64,000 nt of DNA from Acinetobacter calcoaceticus (GTDB lineage Bacteria > Pseudomonadota > Gammaproteobacteria > Pseudomonadales > Moraxellaceae), in assembly GCF_900520355.1 (NCBI RefSeq), contig NZ_LS999521.1:2542001-2606000 (forward strand). The letters are read 5' to 3'. The stretch's first letter is position 1; every line of letters starts with the position of its first letter. The position numbers and the translations under genes were made by a program. The notes below the pieces were generated by a model. That model had not been told where the DNA came from. It made no database searches and worked only from the letters and a program-made list of their open reading frames with translations. Positions 20,264 through 28,360 of the stretch are shown here, piece after piece.

Positions 20264-20795
20264 ACTTTCCTCGAATATTAAAAAATTCGTACTGACCGTT
20301 ATTCAAATTGGCTTTTAATCCTTTGCTGACAAAACTGCCCTGTGGAGACTGAACAATCACTTGATGATTCGTTTCAATTTCTCTGGTCTTTGGATATCCA
20401 GTTAACTCATCGGTCTGGAATTCAATTTTCCCCTGTTGAGCAAGTTTAGTTGCTACCACATCACCCGATAATATAACTTTACGGTTATCATCATAGCCAT
20501 TTGCCTGTTTTGCAAAGAACGTCGCATCAACTTTGCCATCTTTATACATAGAAGCATTGAGTTGATCCAACTTTGATGTTTTTTGTTGCATATCCTGTTC
20601 AAGCTGACGAACTTCAGCACGAATATACAAATTGCCTTGATCATCAGTTTGAGTCAAATGGACGCCCTGCGCCGAATATGTCATATTCTTCGCCGAACCA
20701 ATGTCTAGTTTTTTTGCTTTGCCACTATAGTAGTAATAACCACCACTTATAGCAGCAATAACTACAGCAACAATAGATAAAACTCTGGTATCCAT
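20247..20795 (-). CDS. lptC: LptC, inner-membrane LPS transport protein
   Basis: 182 residues: one N-terminal transmembrane helix (VLSIVAVVIAAISGGYYYY) followed by a periplasmic YrbK/LptC jellyroll (SAQGVHLTQTDDQGNLYIRA, VILSGDVVATKL, FVSKGLKANLNNGQYEF). It hands LPS from LptBFG to LptA. It follows kdsC by 37 bp in the operon. Confidence 0.93.
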   Translation of the reverse strand: MDTRVLSIVAVVIAAISGGYYYYSGKAKKLDIGSAKNMTYSAQGVHLTQTDDQGNLYIRAEVRQLEQDMQQKTSKLDQLNASMYKDGKVDATFFAKQANGYDDNRKVILSGDVVATKLAQQGKIEFQTDELTGYPKTREIETNHQVIVQSPQGSFVSKGLKANLNNGQYEFFNIRGKYAPKS

Positions 20796-20832
20796 GAGCA
20801 GGAATAGCCTACCTTTTTAAGTAATCTTATTA

Positions 20833-21372
20833 TTAATGCGGTACTGCAAGATATTTTTCAAGAAGTTCTTGGTAAATGCCTTTTGCGATCAGTAACATAT
20901 CACAGACTTCACGTACAGCACCACGCCCGCCCATTGACTGGGTAACTAAATGCGCACGGCGACGCACTTCTTCATGACCATTTGGCACCGTGACACTCAT
21001 TCCTGCTATTGCAAAAGCAGATAAATCAGGCCAGTCATCGCCCATATACAAGCAATCGGCAGGCAAAATATTAAACTGTGCACAAGCTTCGCGTAATGCA
21101 GAGCCTTTGTCTTCACGGCCTTGAAAAACGAGATCTACACCTAAATCAGACATACGTTTTTCAACGATATTACTTTTTCGGCCTGTGATAATAATGATCT
21201 TCATGCCCGCTTGCTGTGCAAGTTTCATTCCTAAACCATCACGAATATCAAACGACTTAATCTCATCGCCACTATTCGTTAAAGTTACAAAGCCATCACT
21301 CAAAATACCATCAACATCCAGAACCAATGCCTGTAAATGACGTGCTTGTTCTAACAATGCATAAGATGCCAT
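20833..21372 (-). CDS. kdsC: KdsC, 3-deoxy-D-manno-octulosonate 8-phosphate phosphatase
   Basis: 179 residues, a HAD phosphatase without a large cap. Motif I is LVLDVDGILSDG (D-x-D), motif II IIITGRKS, and motif III/IV the MGDDWPDLSAF region. It hydrolyses Kdo-8-phosphate to Kdo. It lies 3 bp downstream of kdsD, which makes the substrate's precursor, and a GGGG-containing site precedes the start. Confidence 0.95.
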   Translation of the reverse strand: MASYALLEQARHLQALVLDVDGILSDGFVTLTNSGDEIKSFDIRDGLGMKLAQQAGMKIIIITGRKSNIVEKRMSDLGVDLVFQGREDKGSALREACAQFNILPADCLYMGDDWPDLSAFAIAGMSVTVPNGHEEVRRRAHLVTQSMGGRGAVREVCDMLLIAKGIYQELLEKYLAVPH

Positions 21373-21375
21373 TGA

Positions 21376-22353
21376 TTAATTTACCCCTGCCTGAATAAGG
21401 TCATGCATACTAATTACACCAATCACTTTATTTTGGTCATCCACCACAACAAATTGACTAATTTTTTTCAGGTTAAGCTGTTGTAGAGCTTCCACCGCAC
21501 GTGCTTCTTGAGAAATAGTTGACGGTTTTTTTGTCATCACTTCAGAAACCGGTAAATTCACGTCGAAACCTTGCTGTCTATCAATTAAACGACGCAAGTC
21601 ACCGTCGGTAAAAATACCCAGCAAATGTTCCTCATCATCAACAATCGTCGTCAAGCCTAAACGCTTATTAGAAATTTCGTAAAGCACTTGATTCATTGGC
21701 GTATTTGGTGAAACTTTTGGCAATTCATCGCCTGTATGCATCAGATGTTTTACATGTAAAAGTAAGCGCTTACCCAATGCTCCAGCAGGATGCGAGCGAG
21801 CAAAATCATCTGCGGTAAAACCACGAGCTTCAAGTAAAGCAACAGCCAGCGCATCACCCAATACTAACGTCGCTGTCGTGCTCGATGTCGGAGCTAACCC
21901 TAATGGGCACGCTTCGTCAGACTCACCTAAAGTTAAAGCAATGTCGGCATTTTGAGGCATTGGCCCTTTATCAGTACGGCTAATGGTAATAAGAGGTACA
22001 CCAAGATGTTTGATGAGTGGCATTAACATCATGATTTCATCACTTTTTCCAGAATTGGAAATCGCAATTAATACGTCGCCACGAACCAGCATTCCCAAAT
22101 CGCCATGCCCAGCTTCGCCCGGATGCATAAAGAAAGATGGTGTGCCAGTTGAAGCAAAAGTCGCAGCCATTTTACGGCCAATATGCCCTGACTTCCCCAT
22201 GCCAGTAATCACAACACGGCCTTTACACTGTAACAATATTTCACAAGCCTGATTAAAACTGTCATTAATTTGTGTTGCTAACACGTCTATTGCTTGCTGC
22301 TCAATACGCAATGTTGCTAATGCGCTGCTTTGAAAATCTGTAGGGTTGGGCAT
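21376..22353 (-). CDS. kdsD: KdsD, D-arabinose 5-phosphate isomerase
   Basis: 325 residues: an SIS sugar isomerase domain (about 40-180: VVITGMGKSGHIGRKMAATF, AISNSGKSDEI) and two C-terminal CBS domains (HLMHTGDELPKVSPNTP and VSEVMTKKPSTIS blocks). It converts ribulose 5-phosphate to arabinose 5-phosphate, the first Kdo-specific step. A TTG five codons upstream (22368) is in frame; ATG 22353 is preferred. First gene of kdsD-kdsC-lptC-lptA-lptB. Confidence 0.95.
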   Translation of the reverse strand: MPNPTDFQSSALATLRIEQQAIDVLATQINDSFNQACEILLQCKGRVVITGMGKSGHIGRKMAATFASTGTPSFFMHPGEAGHGDLGMLVRGDVLIAISNSGKSDEIMMLMPLIKHLGVPLITISRTDKGPMPQNADIALTLGESDEACPLGLAPTSSTTATLVLGDALAVALLEARGFTADDFARSHPAGALGKRLLLHVKHLMHTGDELPKVSPNTPMNQVLYEISNKRLGLTTIVDDEEHLLGIFTDGDLRRLIDRQQGFDVNLPVSEVMTKKPSTISQEARAVEALQQLNLKKISQFVVVDDQNKVIGVISMHDLIQAGVN

Positions 22354-22566
22354 ACGAGTTTGACTCAAAATAATTGATCTGATCTCTTGTGAAGATCGGT
22401 GATTTTAATCAAAAGATTTGGGGGCATTCTAACATAACTCAATCATATACACGTTTTTAAATGTATAAGATTTCACAAGCTTATAAAATTCTTGCATAAA
22501 ACTTTGTGAAAAATGATGCATCAGTTATGATGTAACACTGTTTTTGTTGAGTGTTTGAAAACCCTT

Positions 22567-23988
22567 ATGCAACCGTTTGTTTTATATAACTCTGAGCAAC
22601 GAAAAAAAGTTGAATTTGTACCTCGCAAAGAAGGTCACATCGATATGTACGTCTGCGGAATGACCGTTTACGATTACTGTCATATCGGGCATGCTCGAGT
22701 TATGGTTGCATTTGACTACATTATACGTTTCTTACGTAGTCAAGGCTGGAGTGTTCGTTATATTCGTAACATTACCGACATTGACGACAAAATCATTAAG
22801 CGTGCGAATGAAAATGGTGAAACCATTCAGCAGCTCACCACTCGTTTCATTGATGCAATGAATGAAGATGCAGCAAATTTAGGCTGTGCTGCACCCGATG
22901 AAGCACCTAAAGCGACTGAATATATTAATCAGATGCAAAATATGATTGGCAATCTGGTCAATAAAGGTTCTGCTTACCCTGCTGCAAATGGTGATGTTTA
23001 TTTTGAAGTCACCAAATTTGAAAAATATGGTCGCCTCTCTGGACGCAAGCTTGATGATATGCAAGCAGGCGCAAGTGACCGTGTTGATGTAGAAGTTGAA
23101 AAGAAACATCCGTTTGACTTTGTACTTTGGAAACATGCCAAAGAAAATGAACCTTCATGGGCGTCACCTTGGGGCAATGGTCGTCCGGGTTGGCACATTG
23201 AATGTTCAGCAATGTCAACTTGCTGCTTAGGCAACCACTTTGATATTCATGGTGGTGGTTCAGATTTAATGTTCCCTCACCATGAAAATGAAATTGCGCA
23301 AAGTGAGGCGTCAACTGGTGAACAATATGTAAACTACTGGATGCATGTTGGCTTCATTAACGTTGATGGTGAAAAGATGTCTAAGTCTTTAGGCAACTTC
23401 TTTACGATTCGTGACGTGATGGAGAAGTTCCACCCTGAAGTGATCCGCTACTTTATTGTGTCTTCACACTATCGTAGTCCTGTGAATTTCTCTGATGTGG
23501 CACTCAAAGAAGCAAAAACTTCTTTAACTCGCTTCTATCATTCATTTAAAGCTTATCAACAAGTGTACGGCCAAACGACAATTGAAACGCTTGATCAAAG
23601 TTTTATTGAGCGTTTTAACAATGCGATGTGTGATGACTTCAACACTGCCGAAGCAATGGCTGTATTGTTTGAACTCAACAAAGAATTGAACCGTGCTGTA
23701 AAAGAAGAGCAAGCTGACCAAGCGACTGTGCTTTATTCAACGTTACGTCACCTCACCAACATTTTAGGTTTGGTACAACACAATGTAGATGATTTCTTAA
23801 AATCAGATATTGGACAAGAAGCGCTTACTTTGTCTGATGCTGAAATTGAAGATTTTATTCAACAACGTGTTGATGCAAAAAAAGCAAAAGACTTTGCGAA
23901 AGCAGATGGTATTCGCCAGTCGTTGCTCGACCAAGGTGTTGTATTAGAAGACACTCGCCAAGGGACAGTTTGGCGTCGTGCTGATTAA
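22567..23988 (+). CDS. cysS: Cysteinyl-tRNA synthetase
   Basis: 473 residues from ATG 22567 (an in-frame TTG at 22555 is rejected). Class I synthetase with HIGH-type motif CHIGHARV and KMSKS motif [10 protein letters not shown]. Zinc ligands fit the [11 protein letters not shown] region, WHIECSAMS and HHENE. Charges tRNA-Cys in the cytoplasm. It is divergent from kdsD and is followed by tRNA-Gly. Confidence 0.98.
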   Translation: MQPFVLYNSEQRKKVEFVPRKEGHIDMYVCGMTVYDYCHIGHARVMVAFDYIIRFLRSQGWSVRYIRNITDIDDKIIKRANENGETIQQLTTRFIDAMNEDAANLGCAAPDEAPKATEYINQMQNMIGNLVNKGSAYPAANGDVYFEVTKFEKYGRLSGRKLDDMQAGASDRVDVEVEKKHPFDFVLWKHAKENEPSWASPWGNGRPGWHIECSAMSTCCLGNHFDIHGGGSDLMFPHHENEIAQSEASTGEQYVNYWMHVGFINVDGEKMSKSLGNFFTIRDVMEKFHPEVIRYFIVSSHYRSPVNFSDVALKEAKTSLTRFYHSFKAYQQVYGQTTIETLDQSFIERFNNAMCDDFNTAEAMAVLFELNKELNRAVKEEQADQATVLYSTLRHLTNILGLVQHNVDDFLKSDIGQEALTLSDAEIEDFIQQRVDAKKAKDFAKADGIRQSLLDQGVVLEDTRQGTVWRRAD

Positions 23989-24012
23989 ATGTTCAATTAA
24001 ATCACAAGAGTG

Positions 24013-24040
24013 TTGACACTTTAGTGAAACACTCTATAAT
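24013..24040 (+). promoter_or_regulatory. Strong sigma-70 promoter of tRNA-Gly
   Basis: Exact consensus TTGACA (24013-24018), 16-base spacer and exact TATAAT (24035-24040), ending 11 bases before the mature tRNA. Confidence 0.9.
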
Positions 24041-24051
24041 GTGCTCACATT

Positions 24052-24127
<76 letters not shown>

Positions 24128-24135
24128 AGATTTAA

Positions 24136-24171
24136 AAACCACTTAATTCGAAAGGATTAGGTGGTTTTTTT
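24136..24171 (+). terminator. Terminator of tRNA-Gly
   Basis: 14-bp stem (two G-U pairs) capped by GAAA and followed by a run of seven T. Confidence 0.85.
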
Positions 24172-24253
24172 ATTGTCTATTGGTCAATTCAAAATTCGCA
24201 TTAAAAAACGCTTTATATTTCCATTGCAGTACCATGAAATTTGGAGTGTTATT

Positions 24254-24529
24254 ATGCAAAAGCCGGTTAAGCGCGGGGACGCGTGGCGCATCACTGTCCG
24301 TTATTTAGGCAAACGTTATGCAGCTACTCGAGATACTGCGAGTGAGTGTGAACAATGGGCCGCTAAAAAATTATTAGAATTACAATCTTAACAGGCTAAT
24401 CCTGAGTCTGAAAAAATCCATATCTCCTTCTATGCCCTTTTTGAACAGTACTATCAAGAAGAAGGCAGAAAAATGAAGAGTGCTCGCTTAATTGTTCAAA
24501 TGCTTAAATACCTAAAGAAAAAAGAATAA
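24254..24529 (+). pseudogene. Phage-type integrase remnant (N-terminal part, internal stop)
   Basis: From ATG 24254 the frame reads MQKPVKRGDAWRITVRYLGK, an arm-binding-like start of tyrosine integrases. It hits TAA at 24389-24391, then stays open in the same frame for 45 more codons (ISFYALFEQYYQEEG, then SARLIVQMLKYLKKK) that look like the core-binding domain, and ends at TAA 24527. No catalytic R-H-R-Y domain follows. The in-frame continuation past the stop argues for a nonsense-mutated, 3'-deleted gene. Its position 127 bp past a tRNA-Gly fits a decayed tRNA-targeted island or prophage. Confidence 0.75.
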
Positions 24530-24619
24530 TGAAAATATAATTAATATTTTATGATTAAACCCATCATTAAGTTTTTATTGATATTGAAATTAAAAATTAG
24601 CTTAAAAGTATATTATCGC

Positions 24620-24645
24620 AAAGTCTCCCCCATTGAGGAGACTTT
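24620..24645. terminator. Hairpin downstream of the glycine-zipper gene
   Basis: 9-bp perfect stem AAAGTCTCC with its complement, 8-base loop, 16 bases past the stop of the minus-strand gene. The T tract is weak on that strand. Confidence 0.5.
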
Positions 24646-24661
24646 CTAAGTATTAAATGAA

Positions 24662-25291
24662 TTAAGGATGAATTTTTTTCAATCCATCTTCTACAGCAAA
24701 TTTAGCTTCCTCCCACTGTAAACGTGAACTGCCTTTAACTTGTTCCCATTTAGTTTTCAATTTAGATTCAACCTCGGAAAAATTAATTTCTGCATTATTA
24801 GGTACACGATTTTCATAACCTAAACGATAAGCCGCCCGATAATCACGATCATATTCTAGATTCTTGTTTTCAGTATAATATGGCATTTTTTTATAGTTTT
24901 CTCGCCAATAATTATCTTCTTCTTGCCAGTAATTACTATCATCTTTTTGATTATTTGTTTGAGCTATATCATTACCTGCTATTCCCCCTACCACACCCCC
25001 AATAATCCCCCCAACAACAGCACCTGGAGGACCCCCAACAACACCGAATGCAGCCCCTATAGCCGCTCCTCCCAAGGTTCCTGCACTTACAGCTGCCAAA
25101 TTTTCTCCCCCTTCATTCATATCAGGTATATGATTGTTATTGGTCGGTGGTGAGTTTAAATCTGGACGAGCATTATCATTTGTGGATGAAGTATCTTGTA
25201 TTGGTTTGCTATTTAATACATTACTATTGGAAGATGGCTCTTTTTGAATCGTATGATTACCATCTGAAATTGATTGTTTTGTATTTACCAT
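24662..25291 (-). CDS. Hypothetical protein with glycine-zipper segment
   Basis: 209 residues. Residues 1-65 are polar, rich in Asn/Ser/Thr and likely disordered. Residues about 67-106 form a Gly/Ala-rich zipper (GGAAIGAAFGVVGGPPGAVV, GGIIGGVVGGIAG) that can insert in or pack at a membrane. The charged C-terminal part ends in KWEQVKGSSRLQWEEAK, loosely like stress-inducible CsbD-type helices. There is no signal peptide. I do not recognise a defined function; general stress or envelope-stress protein is only a guess. Accessory region between tRNA-Gly and the lysis remnant. Confidence 0.6.
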   Translation of the reverse strand: MVNTKQSISDGNHTIQKEPSSNSNVLNSKPIQDTSSTNDNARPDLNSPPTNNNHIPDMNEGGENLAAVSAGTLGGAAIGAAFGVVGGPPGAVVGGIIGGVVGGIAGNDIAQTNNQKDDSNYWQEEDNYWRENYKKMPYYTENKNLEYDRDYRAAYRLGYENRVPNNAEINFSEVESKLKTKWEQVKGSSRLQWEEAKFAVEDGLKKIHP

Positions 25292-25435
25292 TTTCTTACT
25301 CCCTATATTTTAAAATCTAGTGTCTTTTAAAAGAGCTAGAACATAAAAAGGATTTTTGGAATATGCTGAACAATTATTAGTATAATTTACGTTTCGGTTA
25401 GTTGTGTTTTATAAGTGTCCAAATTAAGTGAGGAG

Positions 25436-25576
25436 ATGTTATTAATTAATAAAAAGTATTTCTCATTTATAAAAATTCTTGTCCAGAGAGTCTTCACAAT
25501 TACATCATGCTTCATTTCACAATCGTTATATTTCGCTAGAGTAAACATTGCCGATAACATTCCAGCTTTACCCTGA
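25436..25576 (+). other. 46-codon ORF, possible gene fragment
   Basis: ATG at 25436 follows AGGAG with no spacer, which is unfavourable. The product starts with a basic-hydrophobic signal-like stretch (LLINKKYFSFIKILVQRVF) and ends at ALP. It may be the broken 5' end of an exported protein gene. The remaining DNA of the 25292-25675 gap is AT-rich with nothing clear. Confidence 0.2.
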
Positions 25577-25610
25577 CCGACAAGAAATTATGATTTTATT
25601 TATAAACAAT

Positions 25611-25646
25611 TTAAAAAGCCTAGTTAATTAATACTAGGCTTTTTAA
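25611..25646. terminator. 14-bp perfect terminator palindrome
   Basis: Arms 25611-25624 and 25633-25646 around an 8-base loop, with A and T flanks. It is the end of the DUF4142 gene on the minus strand. Confidence 0.85.
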
Positions 25647-25675
25647 ATGTATTTTAAAAAAATAATAATTGTATA

Positions 25676-26269
25676 TTACTTCATCTTTTTAAATATATCT
25701 TCAGCTGCTTTTAGGTGTTTCGCAACAGCATCACGTGTTTGTAGGAGCATATTTTTTAATTCAGAACTTTTCGTGTTTGGTATTAACTGCTTATCAATTA
25801 TCGTCAAAACTTTACGGTGAACTTTAACTTGACTCATCATGTAATTTTTATCAGTATCTGATGTTATTTGATTAAGCTTACTAACAATTTTATCACTATC
25901 ATTTTGCAATGATTTACTAAGATTACTGGTTTGTGAAATCAACTGTAACCGACTTGCCAACGCTTGTGCATTTTTTTCATTGGCTGAATGTTCTTTAATC
26001 ATCATTTCAGCATATTTCTTAGCTTCATCCATTTTTAGTTTTGGCAATGCAGTTTTTGCCTGCTTAATTTCACCATTATTAGCTGTACTTAATATCTTGA
26101 AAATTTGACTATCAGTCAAATTTTCATGGTTTTCATTTAATATTTTAGAGTGATTCTTCCCATCATTTATAGTTTGTTGATTCGCTGCCATAATCTCAAA
26201 TGCACTGAAACTTAAAACACCACTAATTGCGATACAGCTAATAATTTTCTTCGTTAAAATAGCTTTCAT
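25676..26269 (-). CDS. DUF4142 family periplasmic protein
   Basis: 197 residues. A signal peptide (KKIISCIAISGVLSFSAFEIMA, trimmed: SCIAISGVLSFSAFEIMA) leads to a mature domain with the DUF4142 ferritin-like helices: DSQIFKILSTANNGEIKQAK, AKKYAEMMIKEHSANEKNA and HRKVLTIIDKQLIPNTKS. Conserved His/Glu suggest a four-helix bundle. Biochemical role unknown. It sits alone between terminator and AT-rich spacer DNA. Confidence 0.85.
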   Translation of the reverse strand: MKAILTKKIISCIAISGVLSFSAFEIMAANQQTINDGKNHSKILNENHENLTDSQIFKILSTANNGEIKQAKTALPKLKMDEAKKYAEMMIKEHSANEKNAQALASRLQLISQTSNLSKSLQNDSDKIVSKLNQITSDTDKNYMMSQVKVHRKVLTIIDKQLIPNTKSSELKNMLLQTRDAVAKHLKAAEDIFKKMK

Positions 26270-26694
26270 ACCAATATCCTTTAACTTAATTCATGAGTAT
26301 TTCCACTTATGGGTAGCTTTTTCACATTTCCATTCTATATCCCTACTTGTAAATTCAAGGTTGGGTTTATTTATTCATTATTTCAATTAACCATACTTAT
26401 ACCGCTCGTTGAATATTCTTCGCAAAGGGTAAATAGCTTATTTAAAGTAGATGATATAAATTTAATAATGAATCATGCATCTGTATCCAATCTTATTAAT
26501 GTAAATATAAAATATATATAATTTTAAAAAACATTAACTTAAAAACAATTTTTATTTTTTATTTTTACGAAAATAACAATAAAGCTCGTTATATTAACTT
26601 ATAGATACTAAAGCTAAAATTAAATATATTTAAAGAAAATTTAAACCAATTTAACTTATTCGCACATCTATAAAAAAGCGTTCTCCTAAAGACT
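26270..26694. other. AT-rich spacer, no gene seen
   Basis: A 70-codon plus-strand frame (26309-26521) exists but has no ribosome site and a Phe/Ile-rich composition expected of random AT-rich DNA. Nothing else supported. Confidence 0.5.
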
Positions 26695-26796
26695 TTAATT
26701 CACACACTGCACACAAACAGTGACATGCACTTTTGTAGATATCGTATGAGCTGTGCATCCTGAAAGTAGAATACACAGCGAAATCAGAACCTTCAT
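26695..26796 (-). CDS. 33-residue lipoprotein, Rz1-like lysis gene remnant
   Basis: ATG at 26796 overlaps the stop of the endolysin remnant as ATGA. The peptide begins MKVLISLCILLSGCTAH, a lipoprotein signal with lipobox LLSGC, and ends 19 residues after the Cys. Small outer-membrane lipoproteins (Rz1, o-spanins) commonly sit next to or overlap phage endolysin genes. The mature part lacks the Pro-rich character of classical Rz1, so the spanin assignment is an inference. The upstream lysis gene is broken. Confidence 0.5.
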   Translation of the reverse strand: MKVLISLCILLSGCTAHTISTKVHVTVCVQCVN

Positions 26797-26952
26797 AGTG
26801 AAACGCGGTTAGCGATCCAACCATAAAAGAATTGCTCTTGGGTAGGATTCCTTTCACAGATTTCTATGTAACGCTGGCCCTGCATGATATTAAGTACTCG
26901 CACTAATACTTTCTCTCCTTCTTTACCGCGCTTAGCCAGTGTTAGTGAAAAG
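26793..26952 (-). pseudogene. 3' remnant of a phage endolysin (GH108 family)
   Basis: The minus strand encodes the last 48 residues of an endolysin (GEKVLVRVLNIMQGQRYIEI, then FFYGWIANRVSL and stop). They match the intact endolysin at 49794-50339 at 38 of 48 positions by eye. Homology stops around 26940 and an in-frame TAA lies at about 26950. The catalytic N-terminal half is absent, so the gene is dead. Confidence 0.8.
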
Positions 26953-27232
26953 GCTTACTATCCTTAATTCCATCTACTCTCATGCTGAGTTATCTACTCC
27001 TCCATTTATTATTGACTCTCCACGACAACAAGATATTGATTCTGATAATTATCATAATATGCTTAATATTTTAATTAGTAATACACCTGACGATGTACAG
27101 TTAATTATTGCGGCAGTGCAAAATAACTTTATTGACAGCATTAAAGGAAACTTTGAAGAAATTAACCTTGAATCAACACCTTTAACTGCAGAAGAGTATG
27201 AACTTGCCAATTTCTTAATCTTACATAGTTAA
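26939..27232 (+). CDS. Hypothetical protein, acidic, start uncertain
   Basis: Open for 97 codons from a GTG that lies inside the broken endolysin end; the first ATG is at 27059. The C-terminal part (SNTPDDVQLIIAAVQNNFID, LTAEEYELANFLILHS) is helical, acidic and protein-like, and the frame ends 27 bp before a good terminator, which supports a real gene end. It is probably a gene whose 5' end was replaced at the phage-remnant junction. Function unknown. Confidence 0.4.
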   Translation: MLVKRLTILNSIYSHAELSTPPFIIDSPRQQDIDSDNYHNMLNILISNTPDDVQLIIAAVQNNFIDSIKGNFEEINLESTPLTAEEYELANFLILHS

Positions 27233-27259
27233 ATAATTTGACCTTAACTTATACACAAC

Positions 27260-27290
27260 AAAAAGCCCTCTGAAATTCCGAGGGCTTTTT
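27260..27290 (+). terminator. Terminator after the hypothetical gene
   Basis: 11-bp stem AAAAAGCCCTC with its complement, 9-base loop, five T. Confidence 0.85.
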
Positions 27291-27360
27291 ATAACTAAGA
27301 GGTAAGTAAGAATCAAAAACCTATTTTCCAAACCCCAGCTAGCTATTCCCCACTACCCCC

Positions 27361-27690
27361 TCAAATATCATTAGCCAATTCTTTTGCTAAACATTGTTCA
27401 TGCCAAGTGGTTTGAAAATTTTCGACAGCTTTTGATTTAATGAGAGGGTCTTCAAATAATTTTGAAGAATATGCAGATTTGATAAGCTCTTGATAAATTT
27501 GTTTGGCTTGTTGCTCTTCAAGATGATTGGCTATGTCGTGTAACTCTTTAGCTGGCACCTCATGTTGTCTAGCATCCATCACGCCACTTGCTGCTTTTTT
27601 AACAGTTTCACAGTAATGAAGTTGCATTGCTTCTGACGCTGCATAACATGGAATAGAAATTGCGCTGATAAAGAGGAATATAAATCTCAT
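27361..27690 (-). CDS. Small exported hypothetical protein
   Basis: 109 residues. A signal peptide (FIFLFISAISIPCYA before ASEA) precedes a helical domain with two Cys (residues near 27 and 99), which could form a disulfide in the periplasm. Similar in build to the exported protein at 42381. No family recognised. The ATG is preceded by AAGGTGAG. Confidence 0.65.
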   Translation of the reverse strand: MRFIFLFISAISIPCYAASEAMQLHYCETVKKAASGVMDARQHEVPAKELHDIANHLEEQQAKQIYQELIKSAYSSKLFEDPLIKSKAVENFQTTWHEQCLAKELANDI

Positions 27691-27812
27691 AGTCTCACCT
27701 TAATTTGACGCGCAAGGTTAACAACTAATCTTCCAAAATTTAAGTTAAGAAAGGTTACTTTTTCTTTTCTCCGCTTTTACACTTGCAAAAAAATAAGACG
27801 GCGCGATTAATT

Positions 27813-28259
27813 TCATTTCACCTTTTGCACTTGAGTATCAGAAGCATTAAGCACTTTTCCATCTGCTCTGACTGGCGCCATGAATGGAATTTGCTGACCT
27901 GTGTTTTTATCAATTAACAGCGAATGACGCTCACCATTTTCAAATAGGTTATGTTCACCCCATTGCCTTAGAGCCACAACAACTGGAAACAAACTCTCCC
28001 CTTTAGCGGTCAATACATATTCTTGATAGACCGTACCATCCGAAGCATCTTGCATTTCAAGCACGCCTGCATCAACCAGCTTTTTCAGTCGATCAGAAAG
28101 AATATTTCGCGCAACTCCCAGACTTCGCTGGAAGTCTCCAAAACGGCGCATTCCATCAAAAGCATCACGCACAATAAGCAGTGACCACCGATCTCCGATG
28201 AAATTAACACAGCGTGCAACAGGACAAGGCTCATCTTTTAAAGATGTAGAGTTCGCCAT
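27813..28259 (-). CDS. HxlR family transcriptional regulator
   Basis: 148 residues. Winged-helix signature: CPVARCVNFIGDRWSLLIVR, RRFGDFQRSLGVARNILSDR and DGTVYQEYVLTAKGESLFPV. HxlR dimers usually repress or activate a divergent neighbour. Here the neighbour is an MFS transporter, and two related operator-like repeats occupy the 101-bp gap. The CPVA Cys may act as a redox switch, as in some HxlR proteins, but this is not shown. Confidence 0.9.
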   Translation of the reverse strand: MANSTSLKDEPCPVARCVNFIGDRWSLLIVRDAFDGMRRFGDFQRSLGVARNILSDRLKKLVDAGVLEMQDASDGTVYQEYVLTAKGESLFPVVVALRQWGEHNLFENGERHSLLIDKNTGQQIPFMAPVRADGKVLNASDTQVQKVK

Positions 28260-28293
28260 TAAATTTCCTTATGGGTGATTAGGAACAAGATAC

Positions 28294-28350
28294 CTAGTTG
28301 CATTTTAAAACTAGTAGACTTAACATTCAACTAGTTTCATTTTAAAACCA
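28294..28350. promoter_or_regulatory. Probable HxlR operator, two repeats
   Basis: CTAGTT-N9-AACTAG at 28294-28314 is a perfect 6-bp inverted repeat. A second copy sharing CTAGTT and CATTTTAAAAC starts at 28331, 37 bp along. Both lie between the divergent HxlR and MFS genes and probably overlap the promoters. Confidence 0.65.
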
Positions 28351-28360
28351 ATTTAGAATT

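Noticed and set aside
26309-26521. 70-codon frame rich in Phe/Ile
   Set aside because: No ribosome site, no family-like content, AT-rich spacer.
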